From assembly GCF_905171765.1 (NCBI RefSeq), contig NC_053390.1, positions 584,314,471-584,378,470 of the forward strand: a stretch of 64,000 bases of DNA. Direction: 5' to 3'. Both the position numbers and the translations under genes were made by a program. Numbering within the stretch: position 1 is the stretch's first letter; every line of letters starts with the position of its first letter. The notes beneath the pieces are model-generated. The model did no database searches, was not told the DNA's origin, and saw nothing but the letters and a program-made list of their open reading frames with translations. This document shows, piece by piece, positions 37,940 through 51,109 of this stretch. This DNA comes from Bufo bufo. Its lineage: Eukaryota > Chordata > Amphibia > Anura > Bufonidae.

Positions 37940-40070
37940 GCTGTAGCTCTTTGTTTTTTTCTTTATTTCTTTGAGCATTGCACAAGTCTGACCTTGGGGT
38001 GCTTGGAGTGGGTATGTTGGGAAGTCCACTTCTGGGAACATTGTCAACTGTGTTGAATGTTTACCACTTGTAAATACCCTTTCTCCCTGTAGAATAATAG
38101 ACTGTTTGGGCTATAAGGCTATTGTTTGGGAATAGCCTTATAACCCTTTGCAAATTGATGCACAGCAATGGTTGCTTCTCTAAGATCATTGCTGATGTCT
38201 TTACTCCTTAGCATTGTGTTAACACATACGTGAATGTTCCAAACCATCAAACTGCCAAAACTTCTGCTTCTATGGAAGTGGTCACACTTGTTGATAATCA
38301 ATTAATCAAGGGCATTTTATTAGCAGCACCTGGCAGATACCTTCTTAATTCCTATGGAAGTAATCTTCTGCATCTTGGCCTAGTTTTTGTTAAAGGGTTT
38401 GTACAGTGTCAGGTACTTACAGTTTTGGACTGGGGTGCCTAGGGCCCACCAGTAAAATTTATTTCAGGGGCCCACCGTACGGGTACATAAAAATATTACC
38501 TGCTCACACAGCAGCAAGATGCTACCAGATGATTGATTATGGGGTTCCCAGCAGCAACTTTGCGGGGTAGGTCCTGGGGAAAAGAGGACACTGGCTATCT
38601 TTCCTCTATATCTAGAAGTTATCTCAGCTCTGATTGTGTCTATAATAATAAACTGGGGAGTTTCTTTAATAATCTATCAAGTTTTTTTATATGAACATCG
38701 GCTGGTTGAGGTGCTGTACATTGAATATATGTATATAGTGCAGTAAGTCTACTGTGTCATGTGCCACTAGTGCAGTGGGTGGGAGACTAGGGTCCCACCT
38801 TGCTCAAGGGCCCACCGGGTGATTCACCTGTACCCCTGTGGGTCAGTCCGAGCCTGCTTACCATCAAAATAGGTAAAATATGTGGGCATACAATTACAGC
38901 GGGTTTACAGTGGTACAAAAACAATGCACTCGGCTTCCAGATTCCACTCTGCTCCCACAATGATGGCCACCTAGTCCCTGTCGGTCCTGGTATATTCTCC
39001 TTCAGCAATGATATGTTGTGTCGATTACATTTTATTTATAAATTGTATGTATTATTTTACAGTTTAATATATGTAAGTGTTTATTTTACACTAATGATGT
39101 CCAAGTTAGCAGGGGACATGTGTAGTCTGCAGTGCCCATTTGCAGATACTGATAACACTGAACTAATGCTAACAGTCTATTAGATGACTGTCACCAGTGA
39201 CCTGTGTATATGACATGTAGTGAAGATGCAGATGTCTTCTCTGCATGCTACTGAGCCCTGTCTAAACACGGAATCCCTATGATGTCATCAGTGTCGTCAC
39301 ATGGCTTCCTGGCAACCATCCAATGCAGAAGTTGTGTTTCTGTATTCGGGAACACTGAATTCAGTAATCCAATAGGGCTTTTCAGTGACAAGGAGCTGAT
39401 TATTTCAGTTTACTGTCACAGTATAGGATTCTAATGTACTTGGTTGGTTTTGTATTAGCCTGCGCTAAAAGCAAAACATTTTTGGGATACATATACCCCA
39501 TAGAAACCGATAAATACTGTACATACTGTATCTTCTTTCTCATTTCTAAAATCATTCTCAATGAACTGTTTGGCCAGATCTTATGTGAACCTAGCGTTAA
39601 ACCTGGTTGCTAAGGTCAAAGCATGGCTATGGCTGATAAATAACATTTTCTCAGTATCTGATGTCATACCCGCACATCACCTCAAAAAGAGTTATGTGAG
39701 TCAGGTATTTATTAGACAAACTCGTCAGTACGGATTGCAGCATTTTTCATTTTGCCAGGCTTAGTGAAAAGATTGCTTCATCAGAGGAAAAATAAGTGAA
39801 TCAAAAGACTGCAATCAAATGGCAAACTGCAATCACAATTTAGCCGTAAAAAACCTCTTAATGCAAGACTCACTCACGATCTACTCAGCTGATAAACTTT
39901 TGATGGCTTCTAAGTATTCTGTAGACAATGCAGAACCTTCTTTCAACATCTTTGCCATTTGCTTTACTCTTTGAGGTGTCAATATAATCTACTCACATGG
40001 ACACTAATGTCCAGGAATTGATTCAGTCTCTATCAGAGCCCATATATGAGTTTTAGTTCCCACCCTATTA
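37940..40070. other. No gene seen; old repeat fragments
   Basis: No convincing open frame. 38130-38430 looks like a fragment of a dispersed repeat ('tgctgatgtctttactcctt', 'atcaagggcattttattagc'). 38433-38860 is bounded by related 'gggcccacc' words in both halves, suggesting another. Neither can be classified from sequence alone. Confidence 0.4.
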
Positions 40071-40072
40071 TA

Positions 40073-41647
40073 CACTGCTCAAAAAAATAAAGGGAACACA
40101 AAAATAACACATTCTAGATCTGAATTAATTAAATATTCTTCTGAAATACTTTGTTCTTTACATAGTTGAATGTGCTGACAACAAAATCACACAAAAATTA
40201 AAAAATGGAAATCTAATTTTTCAACCCATGGAGGTCTGGATTTGGAGTCACACTCAAAATTAAAGTGAAAAAACACATTACAGGCTGATTCAACTTTGAT
40301 GTAATGTCCTTAAAACAAGTCAAAATGAGGCTCAGTAGTGTGTGTGGCCTCCACGTGCCTGTATGACCTCCCTACAACGCCTGTGCATGCTCCTGATGAG
40401 GTGGCGGACGGTCTCCTGAGGGATCTCCTCCCAGACCTGGACTAAAGCATCTGCCAACTCCTGGACAGTCTGTGGTGCAACGTGACGTTGGTGGATAGAG
40501 CGAGACATGATGTCCCAGATGTGCTCAATTGGATTCAGGTCTGGGGAACGGGCGGGCCAGTCCATAGCATCAATGCCTTCGTCTTGCAGGAACTGCTGAC
40601 ACACTTCAGCCACATGAGGTCTAGCATTGTCTTGCATTAGGAGGAACCCAGGGCCAACCGCACCAGCATATGGTCTCACAAGGGGTCTGAGGATCTCATC
40701 TCGGTACCTAATGGCAGTCAGGCTACCTCTGGCGAGCACATGGAGGGCTGTGCGGCCCTCCAAAGAAATGACACCATTACTGACCCAATGCCAAACCGGT
40801 CATGCTGGAGGATGTTGCAGGCAGCAGAACGTTCTCCCCGGCGTCTCCAGACTCTGTCACGTCTGTCACATGTGCTCAGTGTGAACCTGCTTTCATCTGT
40901 GAAGAGCACAGGGCGCCAGTGGCGAATTTGCCAATCTTGGTGTTCTCTGGCAAATGCCAAACGTCCTGCACGGTGTTGGGCTGTAAGCACAACCCCCACC
41001 TGTGGACGTCGGGCCCTCATATCACCCTCATGGAGTCTGTTTCTGACCGTTTGAGCAGACACATGCACATTTTTGGCCTGCTGGAGGTCATTTTGCAGGG
41101 CTCTGGCAGTGCTCCTCCTGTTCCTGCTTGCACAAAGGCGGAGGTAGCGGTCCTGCTGCTGGGTTGTTGCCCTCCTACGGCCTCCTCCACGTCTCCTGAT
41201 GTACTGGCCTGTCTCCTGGTAGCGCCTCCATGCTCTGGACACTACGCTGACAGACACAGCAAACCTTCTTGCCACAGCTCGCATTAATGTGCCATCCTGA
41301 ATAAGCTGCACTACCTGAGCCACTTGTGTGGGTTGTAGACTCCGTCTCATGCTACCACTAGAGTGAAAGCACCGCCAGCATTCGAAAGTGACCAAAACAT
41401 CAGCCAGGAAGCATAGGAACTGAGAAGTGGTCTGTGGTCACCACCTGCAGAACCACTCCTTTATTGGGGGTGTCTTGCTAATTGCCTATAATTTCCACCT
41501 GTTGTCTATCCCATTTGCACAACAGCATGTGAAATTCATTGTCACTCAGTGTTGCTTCCTAAGGGGACAGTTTGATTTCACAGAAGTGTGATTGACTTGG
41601 AGTTACATTGTGTTGTTTAAGTGTTCCCTTTATTTTTTTGAGCAGTG
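40073..41647 (-). mobile_element. Tc1-like DNA transposon, 1575 bp, nearly intact
   Basis: Terminal inverted repeats 'cactgctcaaaaaaataaag' and its complement, flanked by TA on both sides (40071-40072, 41648-41649), as in all Tc1/mariner elements. The transposase is on the minus strand and has one visible lesion. Confidence 0.95.
40332..41350 (-). pseudogene. Tc1-like transposase (DD34E), one frameshift
   Basis: The minus-strand N-terminal frame (to 41395; likely start at '[10 protein letters not shown]', residue 16) has two helix-turn-helix parts: '[20 protein letters not shown]' and '[10 protein letters not shown]...[10 protein letters not shown]'. Asp167 sits in 'LFTDESRF'. The C-terminal frame (40332-40763) has Asp45 in 'LMQDNARPHVA' and Glu80 in 'DLNPIEHIWD', spaced 34 residues apart as in Tc1. 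The two frames join near 40750-40765, where the usual short glycine-rich motif after 'SVMV' is missing, so a small deletion has shifted the frame. The rest of the gene looks sound. Confidence 0.92.
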
Positions 41648-41649
41648 TA

Positions 41650-41983
41650 TTTATATACAGTGCTATCACTTACCAATTCCCATATCCCCTATTATTGCAC
41701 AGTCGCCAAATTAATTGTGATAATAGACAAAAAGGCATTTTTTAAATAATTACTCCAATTCTTTTTTTTTAAAGATGTATAAAGTCCAGTACCACCTATG
41801 GTCACAAGGTAGCAATGTAGAGTACTTCCAGGCAATGCTTTATTATTAGGATCTGTTCACACTAGCGCTGGACCACAAAACGGAGCCTTCATGTGGAGGA
41901 AGGCTATATAAAATGTGAGACCGTGACAGGAAGAGTGATTGATGGCAGGTACTTTTCCCCCAGAATCCTGTCATAATCAGCCT
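41650..41983. other. No gene seen
   Basis: AT-rich spacer between the Tc1 element and the next MITE; nothing recognisable. Confidence 0.5.
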
Positions 41984-42448
41984 AAAGGGAACCTGTCACC
42001 AGTTTTATGGTGTCCTAACTAAGGGCAACATAAATAAGTGACTGATTCTCTTAGCACAATGCTGGGTCACTTTCTTTAATTGACGCAGTCAATCTGCCAA
42101 CATCTTGTATTGAAAAGCTCCAGCTCATAATGATGAGTCCTGAATATTCATGAGCTCCTGACTCTCCCCGCCTACCTGCTGCTGATTGACAGTTATTTTC
42201 CATATGAATCAGCAGCAGGCGGGCAGGGGAGTGGCTATAGCTCTGAATTAAATATACACTGGACTCAATGACATCACGCCAAACTCAAATCAGCTCATTA
42301 GCATGCGGCATGCGGCATCTTTGTGTATATTATGAGATAACCATCTGTCACACCAGTAAGTGAATACATCTAAGGTACTTTTTAGTAGTTAATGATTGTA
42401 TATAATTAGTTAGATTATAATCAAATATCCACATGACAGGCTCCCTTT
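41984..42448. mobile_element. Foldback MITE
   Basis: Left end 'aaagggaacctgtca' and right end complementary ('tgacaggctcccttt'). The middle folds on 'cctgctgctgattga' (about 42175-42190) against 'aatcagcagcagg' (about 42207-42219). The right end overlaps the TTAA used by the adjacent piggyBac element. Confidence 0.7.
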
Positions 42449-43416
42449 AACCTCTTCCGGACACAGGGCGTACAGGTACGCCCCGATGTCCTGGTACTTA
42501 AGGACACAGGGCGTACCTGTACGTCCTGTGTATTTTCGATCACCGCCGCGCAGCGGGTGGTGATCGGAACCCGGTGCCTGCTCAAATCATTGAGCAGGCA
42601 CCTGGGGCAAATGCGCCGGGGGGTCCTGTGACCCCCCCCATGTATGCGATCGCAGAAAACCGGAGGTCAATTCAGACCTGCGGTTTTCTGCGTTTCCGGG
42701 TTATTCGGGTCTCTGAGGACCCGAAAACCCAGAACAGGATGGTGATGGTGGTGTGATTTTACCCCACCAATCACTATCCTGTGATCCTAAGTGGTGATGG
42801 TGACAACACCTCTCAGAATCGCCTCTGATTCGTTGGTAGGCGGGACGGCGGCAGATTCAAATGTTGCAAGCGCTCCTCTCCTCCTCCTTTTGTGTTCCGG
42901 AGCCGGAGGAGAGAGGAGCTGCCTGCACGTCGTCCGTTCGTGCCAGCATCACCCCATCTGTGCCCCCCAGGACCCGATCTATACAGCAGGTACATAGGGA
43001 AAGCATAGGGAAAGTTTGGGTTAGGCAGGGAAAATAAAGGGAAAGTTAGTTTGAAAAACTTTATAGCATCACTCTAAGTTAGGGTGTCTGGGGTTCACAG
43101 CACAGCTGTGTGACCCTAGACCCCCAGGGGTGCTGCCGCTTGCCCCCTCCCCCCCCCAACTTTTTTGGGGTGCATTTTTTTTTTTTCTTGTGTACGCTGA
43201 CTGTGGCCGGCACTCTTAGCGTCCGGCCACTGTTAGCGCATCGCACACCCCACCGCTGATCAACTTCGGACGGTTGATCAGCGGTTTTGAATTTTTTTTT
43301 TCACATTTTTTCTGTTAGTTTTAGGGTGAGTTCGTGAACACCCGTGCCCCACACACACACACACCAAATAAAGATTTACACACATGCACATACACATGCA
43401 GACACACACTCCCCTA

Positions 43417-45197
43417 TGGCCCGCCGGACGTTCTCGGCCGAGGAGGCATACGCCCAGCTTGCCTCCGACTCCGGGAGTCCCAGTGAGGACGAGGATGACC
43501 CCACTTTTCTGTTGTCATCCGCCTCCTCCTCATCATCTAGCGATGATGATGAGCCCCCAAGGCGGCGGAACAAGGGGACCGCCATGTTAGGTACCCTGTG
43601 GCCCAGCCTAGTACGAGCAGCTCTGGGGCTCGTACTAGTTTTCCGGCCCACCAGTTAAATCCACCGGAGCACCCTGCCGGTGAACCTGTCTGGTGTAGCT
43701 TAGAGCGATACGAGCCCTTGATTCCTGATTTTGTAGGCCAATCAGGAATCCAGATTTCCACAGTGGGCTACACTGAATATGACTTTTTTTGTAATTTTTA
43801 CAGTGACCCACTGGTAAATCTGATGGTGGAGCAGACGAACCTGTACGCCCAACAGTTCGTTGCTCAACACCCAGGCTCCTTTTTGGCCAGGCCCGGTGGC
43901 TGGACGCCGGTCAGTGCAGCCGAAATGAGGACATTTTGGGGCCTCGTGCTGCATATGGGCCTGGTCAAGAAACCTAGTGTCAGGCATTACTGGAGTGGGG
44001 ACGTCCTCTACCAGGCCCCACTTTACAGTACAGCCATGACACGCTCCCGGTTTGAGGCCATCCGGAAATGTCTGCATTATTCAGATAATGCAGCATGTCC
44101 CCCCCGAGGTGATCCTGCCCATGACCGTCTGTATAAGATACGGCCAGTCATCGATCACTTTGGGGCCAAATTCATGGAGGCCTATGTACCTGGAAGGGAT
44201 GTCGCGGTTGATGAGTCTCTCATTGCGTTCAAGGGGAGACTCATTTTCCGTCAGTATGTGCCCTCCAAGCGGGCGAGGTATGGCGTGAAGCTATACAAAC
44301 TTTGTGAGAGTACCTCAGGGTACACTTACAAGTTTCGTATATACGAGGGGCGAGATTCCCGTATTCAACCCCCAGAATGTCCCCCCACTGCTAGATAAGG
44401 GTTACCACCTTTACGTGGATAACTTTTATACTAGTATCCCCTTGTTCCAGTCCCTTGCCGCTACATCCACGTCCGCTTGTGGGACCGTGCGGAAAAATCA
44501 ACGCGGCCTCCCTTCCCACCCCCTCCAGGTACCTATTCCCAGGGGTGCGAACTGTGCCCTTACCACTGGAATCCTGTTGCTGGTCAGATATAAGGACAAG
44601 AGGGATGTCCTTGTACTGTCCACAATTCATGGTAACGGCATCACCCCTGTCCCTGTGCGAGGTCCCGCGGCAACGTTCCTTAAGCCCGATTGTATCGTCG
44701 ACTACAATCGGTATATGGGAGGAGTTGATCTCTCTGATCAAGTCCTCAAGCCATATAACGCCATGCGCAAAACCCGGGCATGGTACAAAAAAGTTGCGGT
44801 CTACTTGGTTCAGGTTGCCTTGTACAACTCTTTTGTACTATTTCGAAGCGCTGGCAGCACAGGGACATTCCTCCAATTCTATGAGGCAGTCCTCAAGGCC
44901 CTGATCTTTTCGGACCGGGAAAGAGCAGGCCGGAGTACCTCGGGAACTGGAGGCGCCCGGATCGTCCCTGGCCAACACATTCCAGGTGTGGTCCCCCATA
45001 CTGGAAAGAAGGGACGAACCCAAAAAAAGTGCAGAGTGTGTCACAGGAGGGGGATACGGAAGGACACCACTACTCAATGTGACACGTGCCCCGATCATCC
45101 GGGCCTCTGCATTGACGGTTGCTTCCATGGAGTACTAAATTTATATCCCAATTTAGCACTGACATCGGATAAAAAAAACTGGTTCTCGTCGAGTTGG
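43417..45197 (+). pseudogene. piggyBac-type transposase, two frameshifts
   Basis: ATG at 43417 ('MARRTFSAEEAYAQLASDS') opens an acidic/Ser-rich N-terminus ('DEDDPTF', Ser run). A frameshift near 43590 leads to the 266-codon frame with 'LIPDFVGQSGIQ', 'TPVSAAEMRTFWG' and Asp205 in 'VAVDESLIAF'. A deletion of about 40 bp near 44385, compared with the other copy, shifts to a third frame. That frame has Asp39 ('YHLYVDNFYTS'), Asp142 ('YMGGVDLSDQ') and a Cys-rich C-terminus ('CRVCHRRG', 'CDTCPDHPGLC'). All three catalytic Asp codons remain. The C-terminal frame runs on past the last Cys motif to a stop at 45200. Confidence 0.9.
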
Positions 45198-45199
45198 TA

Positions 45200-45945
45200 A
45201 TCATCTCCTCTATAAAAATACCCCATGACCTAACCCCCCAGATTAACACTGTCCAAAAAAAATAAACGGTGCAAAAACAGAACTTTTTTTGTCACCTTAC
45301 CCAACAAAATTTTTAATAGCAAGCGATCAAAAAGTCCTATAGCCCCCAAAATAGTGCCAATAAAACCATCCTCTCATCCCGCAAAAAAAGAGGCCCTACA
45401 TAAGATAATCGGCTAAAAAAATAAAAATAAATGACTCTTAGACTTTAGAGATAGAATTTTTTTTTTTTTGTATCAAAAAGGATAATATAGTCTAAAACCT
45501 AAATAATTGTAAAAGAAGTAGACTTATTAGGTATCGCCACGTCCGTAAGAATCTCCTCTATAAAAATACCCCATGACCCAAACCCCCAGATTAACATGGT
45601 CCAAAAAAAAAAAAAAAAAACGGTGCAAAAGAGAACTTTTTTGTTACCTTACCCAACAAAAATTTTAATAGCAAGCGATCCAAAAGTCCTATAGCCCCCA
45701 AAATAGTGCAAATAAAACCGTCCTTTCATCCCGCAAAAAATGAGCCCCTACATAAGATAATCGGCTAAAAAACAAAAAAAAAATGACTCTTAGACTTTAG
45801 AGATACAAAAACATTTTTTTTGTATAAAAAAGCATAATATAGTCTAAAACCTAAATAATTGTAAAAAAAGTAGACTTATTAGGTATCACCACGTCCGTAA
45901 GAATCTCCTCTATAAAAATACCCCATGACCTAACCCCTCAGATTA
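45200..45945. repeat. Two diverged copies of the 355-bp subterminal unit
   Basis: 'aatctcctctataaaaatac' type blocks recur at about 45200, 45550 and 45901, with 'tagcaagcgatc' in each interval. Same family as 34493-35560. Confidence 0.8.
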
Positions 45946-46149
45946 ACACGAATAACACAGAATAACAAAGCAAGGGTTAACAACCAAACAAAACTTAATA
46001 TTTATTACCCTGATATTGCAGTTTACAGAAACGCCACATTTGTGGTCGTAAACTGCTGTATCAGTAAAAGGGAGGTAAAAGTGAGGCCGCAAAAGGAAAG
46101 GACCAACATGGTTTCTGGAAGGCCGACCATGTCCCTTTTGAAGCTCCCC

Positions 46150-47600
46150 TGATGCCCCCCTAGAGTAAAAACTCCACAAAAGTGACCCATTTAAGAAACT
46201 ACACCCCTCAAGGTATTCAAAACTGATTTTACAAACTTTATTAACCCTTTAGGTGTTCCTCAACAGTTAATGGCAAATGGAGATGAAATTTCAGAATTTC
46301 AATTTTTGGTAACCTTGCCTCAGAAAAATGTAATATAGAGCAACCAAAAATCATATGTACCCTAAAAAGAATCCCACCAAAACTGCCACCTTATCCCGTA
46401 GTTTCCAAAATGGCATCACTTTTAGGGAGTTTCTACTCCAGGAGTGCATCAGGGAGGTTGAAACAGGACACGGTGTAAATAAACGGGTCCATAAAAATCA
46501 GCCCTCCAAAAACCAAACGGCGCACCTTTCACTCTACGCCCCGCTGTGTGGCCGTACAGTAGTGTACGGCCACATATGGGATGTTTCTGTAAACGGCAGA
46601 GTCAGGGCAATAAAGATACAGTCTTGTTTGGCTGTTAACCCTTGCTTTGTTAGTGGAAAAAATGGGTTAATATGGAAAATTAGGCAAAAAAATAAAATTT
46701 TCTAATTTCATCCCCATTTGCCAATAACTCTTGTGCAACACCTGAAGGGTTAACGACGTTTGTAAAATAAGTTTTGAATACCTTGAGGGGTGTATTTTCT
46801 TAGATGGGGTCATTTTAAGGGAGTTTCTACTCATGGGGTGCATCAGGAGGGTTGAAACAGGACACGGTGTAAATAAACCGGTCCATAAAAATCAGCCCTC
46901 CAAAAACCAAACGGCGCACCTTTCACTCTATGCCCCGCTGTGTGGCCATACAGTAGTGTACGGCCACATATGGGGTGTTTCTGTAAACGGCAGAGTCAGG
47001 GCATTAAAGATACAGTCTTGTTTGGCTGTTAACCCTTGCTTTGTTAGTGGAAAAAATGGGTTAAAATTTAAAATTAGGCAAAAAAAGAAAATTTTCTAAT
47101 TTCATCCCCATTTGCCAATAACTCTTGTGCAACACCTGAAGGGTTAACGACGTTTGTAAAATAAGTTTTGAATACCTTGATGGTGTAGTTTCTTAGATGG
47201 GGTCACTTTTAGGGAGTTTCTACTCCAGGAGTGCATCAGGGGGGTTGAAACAGGACACGGTGTAAATAAACGGGTCCATAAAAATCAGCCCTCCAAAAAC
47301 CAAACGGCGCACCTTTCACTCTACGCCCCGCTGTGTGGCCGTACAGTAGTGTACGGCCACATATGGGGTGTTTCTGTAAACGGCAGAGTCAGGTAAATAA
47401 AGATACAGTCTTTTTTGGCTGTTAACCCTTGCTTTGTTAGTGGAAAAAATGGGTTAAAATAGAAAATTAGGCAAAAATATTAAATTTTCACATTTCATCT
47501 CCATTTGCCAATAACTCTTGTGGAACACCTAAAGGGTTAATGACATTTATAAAATCAGTTTTGAATACCTTGAGGGGTGTAGTTTATAGAATGGGTCACT
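46150..47600. repeat. Subterminal tandem repeat, about 390-bp period, three copies
   Basis: 'gggagtttctactc' recurs at about 46427, 46820 and 47213. Each unit carries 'gtgtacggccacatatgggg' like text and 'gcacctttcactcta'. Related to the 394-bp repeats at 24040-25090. Confidence 0.85.
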
Positions 47601-48115
47601 TTAGTGGAGTTTTTACTCTAGGGGGCATCATTTTTGGGTGGTTTCTATTATATAAGCCTCACAAAGTGACTTCAGACCTGAACTGGTCCCTAAAAATTGG
47701 GTTTTTGAACATTTCAGAAAATTTCAAGATTTGCTTCCAAACTTCTAAGCCTTGTAACATCCCCAAAATATAAAATATCATCCCCAAAATGATGCAAACA
47801 TGAAGTAGACATATGGGGAATGTAAAGTAATAACTATGTTTGGAAGTATTACTATGTATTATAGAAGAAGAGAAATTGAAACTTGGAAATTAGCATTTTT
47901 GGTAAATTTGGTATTTTTTTATAAATAAAATTTTTTTTTTTTTACTTAATTTTAACAGTGTCAGGAAGTACAATATGTGACGAAAAACAATCTCAGAACG
48001 GCCTGGATAAGTCAAAGTGTTTTAAAGTTATCAGCACTTAAAGTGACACTGGTCAGATTTGCAAAAAATGGCCTGGTCCTTAAGGTGAAATAAGGCTGTG
48101 TCCTTAAGGAGTTAA

Positions 48116-49329
48116 GCTCCAGGGAGTGCCCAGTATGACAGGATTCTGGGGAAAAAGTACCTGCCATCAATCATTCTTCCTGTCACTGTCTCACAAAAAT
48201 AAGGAACAATTGATGAAGGCACTAGAAGCTGTTAGTAAACTGCATTATGAAAGAGCTAAAAAAAAACTGTACAAATGAATAAAAACAGATTAATAATAGG
48301 GAGGGAATTCTCAATGGAGAGAGTAGCAAGCATAAGTAACCCCTTAGTGACCACCAATACGCCTTTTTTTTACGGTGGTCACAAAGGGGTCTTAGGCTAT
48401 AGTGCTTCTTTTTTACGGGTCTTCCATGCAGCGATGAGCAGGATCTCAGATATTGTATGACAGCCGAGCTCCTGCCTTAATGGCCCAGACCAGCAAAAGC
48501 AGATAACAAGGCTGTTTAGCTACTTTTATTGCCATGGTCAATAGCGACTGTGGCATCTAAGTGGTTCAGAGGGAGGGAGCTTCCTCAGTTAGACATCAGC
48601 ACCTTCACAATGGAGATTGCTAGGTGTCAATGGCTTAGCATGGCAGCTGGGGGCCTAACGATTGTCCTCAGTGTATTCTTATCAGGCTGCACCCCCTGAC
48701 TAATAGTGCCTGTAAGTATAGTACTGACAGTTTAAAGCACTGTACTGCATAAGCAGTACAGTGTATTATGCAAGCAATATCTTCTGTCAAAGTTGTAGTC
48801 TTCTGTCAAGTAGACAGTATCTTCTGTCAAAGTCCCTTGGGACTAATAAGTGGTAAAAAAGTGAATAAATATTTTAGTAAAAAAAAACTCCAAATTAAAA
48901 AACACACATTTTTACCATTGAAAAATTTGTTTTCAATTAAATAAGTTGCAAAAATAAAATCCACTCCACTTATTTGGTGTTGCCACCTCGATAACAACCC
49001 ACATTATACAATGATCATGTAATTTATCAGATACAGAGAGCACTGTAAAAACACTCCAAGAAAACAATGCCAGAATTGTTGTTTTCTTAGCTGATTTACC
49101 ACAAAAAAACTAAATAAAAAGGGATCAAAAAGGGGTATGTACCCCAAAGTGAGACAAATTGTCCCACAAAAATCAAGTCCTCAAATAGATCTGGAGAAAG
49201 AAAGAAAAAATTTTGGGGTATTGGAATGCAAAAGATTTTATTGTGCAAAAGTAGCAAAACATAAAAAAAAACTACTGTTTGTGTATTTGGTATCGCTGTA
49301 ATCGTAGTGACCCACAATTTATCATGCTA
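48116..49329. other. No gene seen; diverged satellite unit
   Basis: 48335-48470 resembles another TTAA-element start ('aaccccttagtgacc'). 48840-49320 looks like a heavily diverged copy of the 355-bp subterminal unit. Nothing coding. Confidence 0.4.
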
Positions 49330-50560
49330 CTTATCCCGAAAGATACACCACAAAAGGAACTAGTTACAGCAGTGACATCACTCCAAAATGCAAAAGCGCT
49401 GGGAGTGAATAGACTCCCTGGAGACTTATACCAGATATGGTGGTAAAAAATTCATTCTGTTCATGCTGAAAGTCTGATAGTCTATGAAACATCATTGGCA
49501 AGAATTGGCAGGGTAAGAAGTTCTACATTCTATGAAAGAGGAAATTATAATTATGCTATGGAATTGGACTCCTAGTGGCTAAAATCCTTGTTGAACTGGT
49601 GAGTGTATTTTCTGGCAGATTGCCCAAAATGAATGAAAGCTTTATAAATAAGGATCAAGCAGGATGTATCCCAAGAAAATCAATGCCAGCTGTTCTGGAA
49701 TATTCAAACTCTGTACCAAAGAGTCAGGGCGATTGTCTAACTTGATGTAGTCAAGGCTTTTAGTGACGTAAAGTGTGACTATATTTGGCTGGTTCTGGAA
49801 TGGATCAGACTGTGGGAAACTTTTAATGGTTGGTTGAGTTATTATGTAAGGGAGCTTGGGCAAGACTATTTAAATGAAATAGTTTTGATTGCATTTGAGT
49901 TAGGGGGACAAGGCAAGCATGCACTCCGCCCCCATGTTCTCTGCTATTGCAATTGAGCCCTCAGCATGTCTCACAGAAATGAATCTAGGGAATTTCGGGC
50001 AGTGTCCGCGAGGACAAGGGAGAGAGGACAAGGTACTGTTATATGTGGATGATATGATCCTCCTGTTGGGAGAAGCAGAGCACTGACTGCAGATGATAAC
50101 TGATATGATAAGAACTCATGGAAAGAATCTGGTACTAAAATAAATTGGGGTCTACTTGTCTTGAACTGGGGAGAATTATCAGAAAGGACCCCCAGACAGC
50201 TTCAGGTTGTGAATTCTTAAATATTTGTGATTAGTAATAACCAGAGATTCTTATCAATAAATGGAGATAAACGTGTTATGGACTGTAAAATATATCCGAT
50301 ATTGAGAAGTACCATTTACTGCTTATATTAGAGGCAGGTTTATTGGATTCATAGGAAATAAAAAAAATAGATGAAACAGACTATATGTTACAGATGGTTT
50401 GGGGTATGTGTAAAACAGAATTGAAGATTAATAGGTATTGGGAGCACACCCCTATTTGGGGAGACACACATGTGGGCCAGTAGACAGTTCAAAATCTTCT
50501 AATACATACAGTCTGCTGGTACCCTAAGCTTTGTAGCTATTAAGACAATATTCTAGATAG
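49330..50560 (+). pseudogene. L1/Tx1-like LINE reverse transcriptase relic
   Basis: Scattered RT motifs survive in changing frames. Near 49390-49430 the translation resembles 'L..AKALGVNRLPGDLYQ' (the G-K-A-P-G-x-D motif). Near 49735-49800 is 'VKAFSDVKCDYIW' (motif A region). Near 49907-49930 is 'GTRQAC' (motif B region), and near 50036-50065 'LLYVDDMILLLG' (motif C). Many stops and frameshifts. Only the middle of ORF2 is left, without endonuclease. A tail-like region continues to about 50810. Confidence 0.65.
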
Positions 50561-51109
50561 ATTGGAAGGCATATTTAAAGAGAAATCACCAAGGGTTGCT
50601 ATAAACTGTAAATTGGGGATCAAAAAGCCATGTATAGGGTTTTAAAAAAAGTAAGACAATACTGAAAGGTGTTTTCTGGGAATTAAGAAAAGGATTTGTC
50701 CCACAAAGAAACTCTACAGGTTTAAAACCAACACCTGGAACTGAATACTTTTGTAATTGCATGTAATTAAGAATTTTGTATAGCCAATGAGTTATTCAAT
50801 AAAATGTATCTGTATAGCACCACCTGCTGTTTTTTTTTTTCTTATTTCTTTTTCCAGCTCACTGAGAAGGCCGCACATGCTCAGTTTCCTCCTTCAACTG
50901 CCTCCTGAGCTGTGATAGGGAGAGCTGAGACACGCCCCCTCAGCTGAAGCAGAAAAGACACTCCCCTTGAGCTGACAGCTTGATATAAATCTAGCAGAGC
51001 AATGAATGGGGAGATCTCTGGATCCATATGAGGTACAGGGCTGGTTTTGGCTTTGTTAGAAATAAATTGTCATGTACTGTATGATGTCTGATTTAAATTT
51101 GTTACAATA

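Larger units (their letters stand above)
42451..48111 (+). mobile_element. Second piggyBac-superfamily element, inactive, plus strand
   Basis: TTAA at 42447-42450 and 48112-48115. The ends are 'cctcttccggac' and a complementary but diverged '...gtccttaaggag'. The transposase at 43417-45197 is followed by two arrays of subterminal repeats. The organisation mirrors the element at 23419-28164, in the opposite orientation. Frameshifts make it inactive. Confidence 0.8.

Noticed and set aside
43344..43416. Upstream ATG extending the second piggyBac transposase
   Set aside because: The added part is a CA-rich simple repeat; the ATG at 43417 starts a sequence typical of the family.
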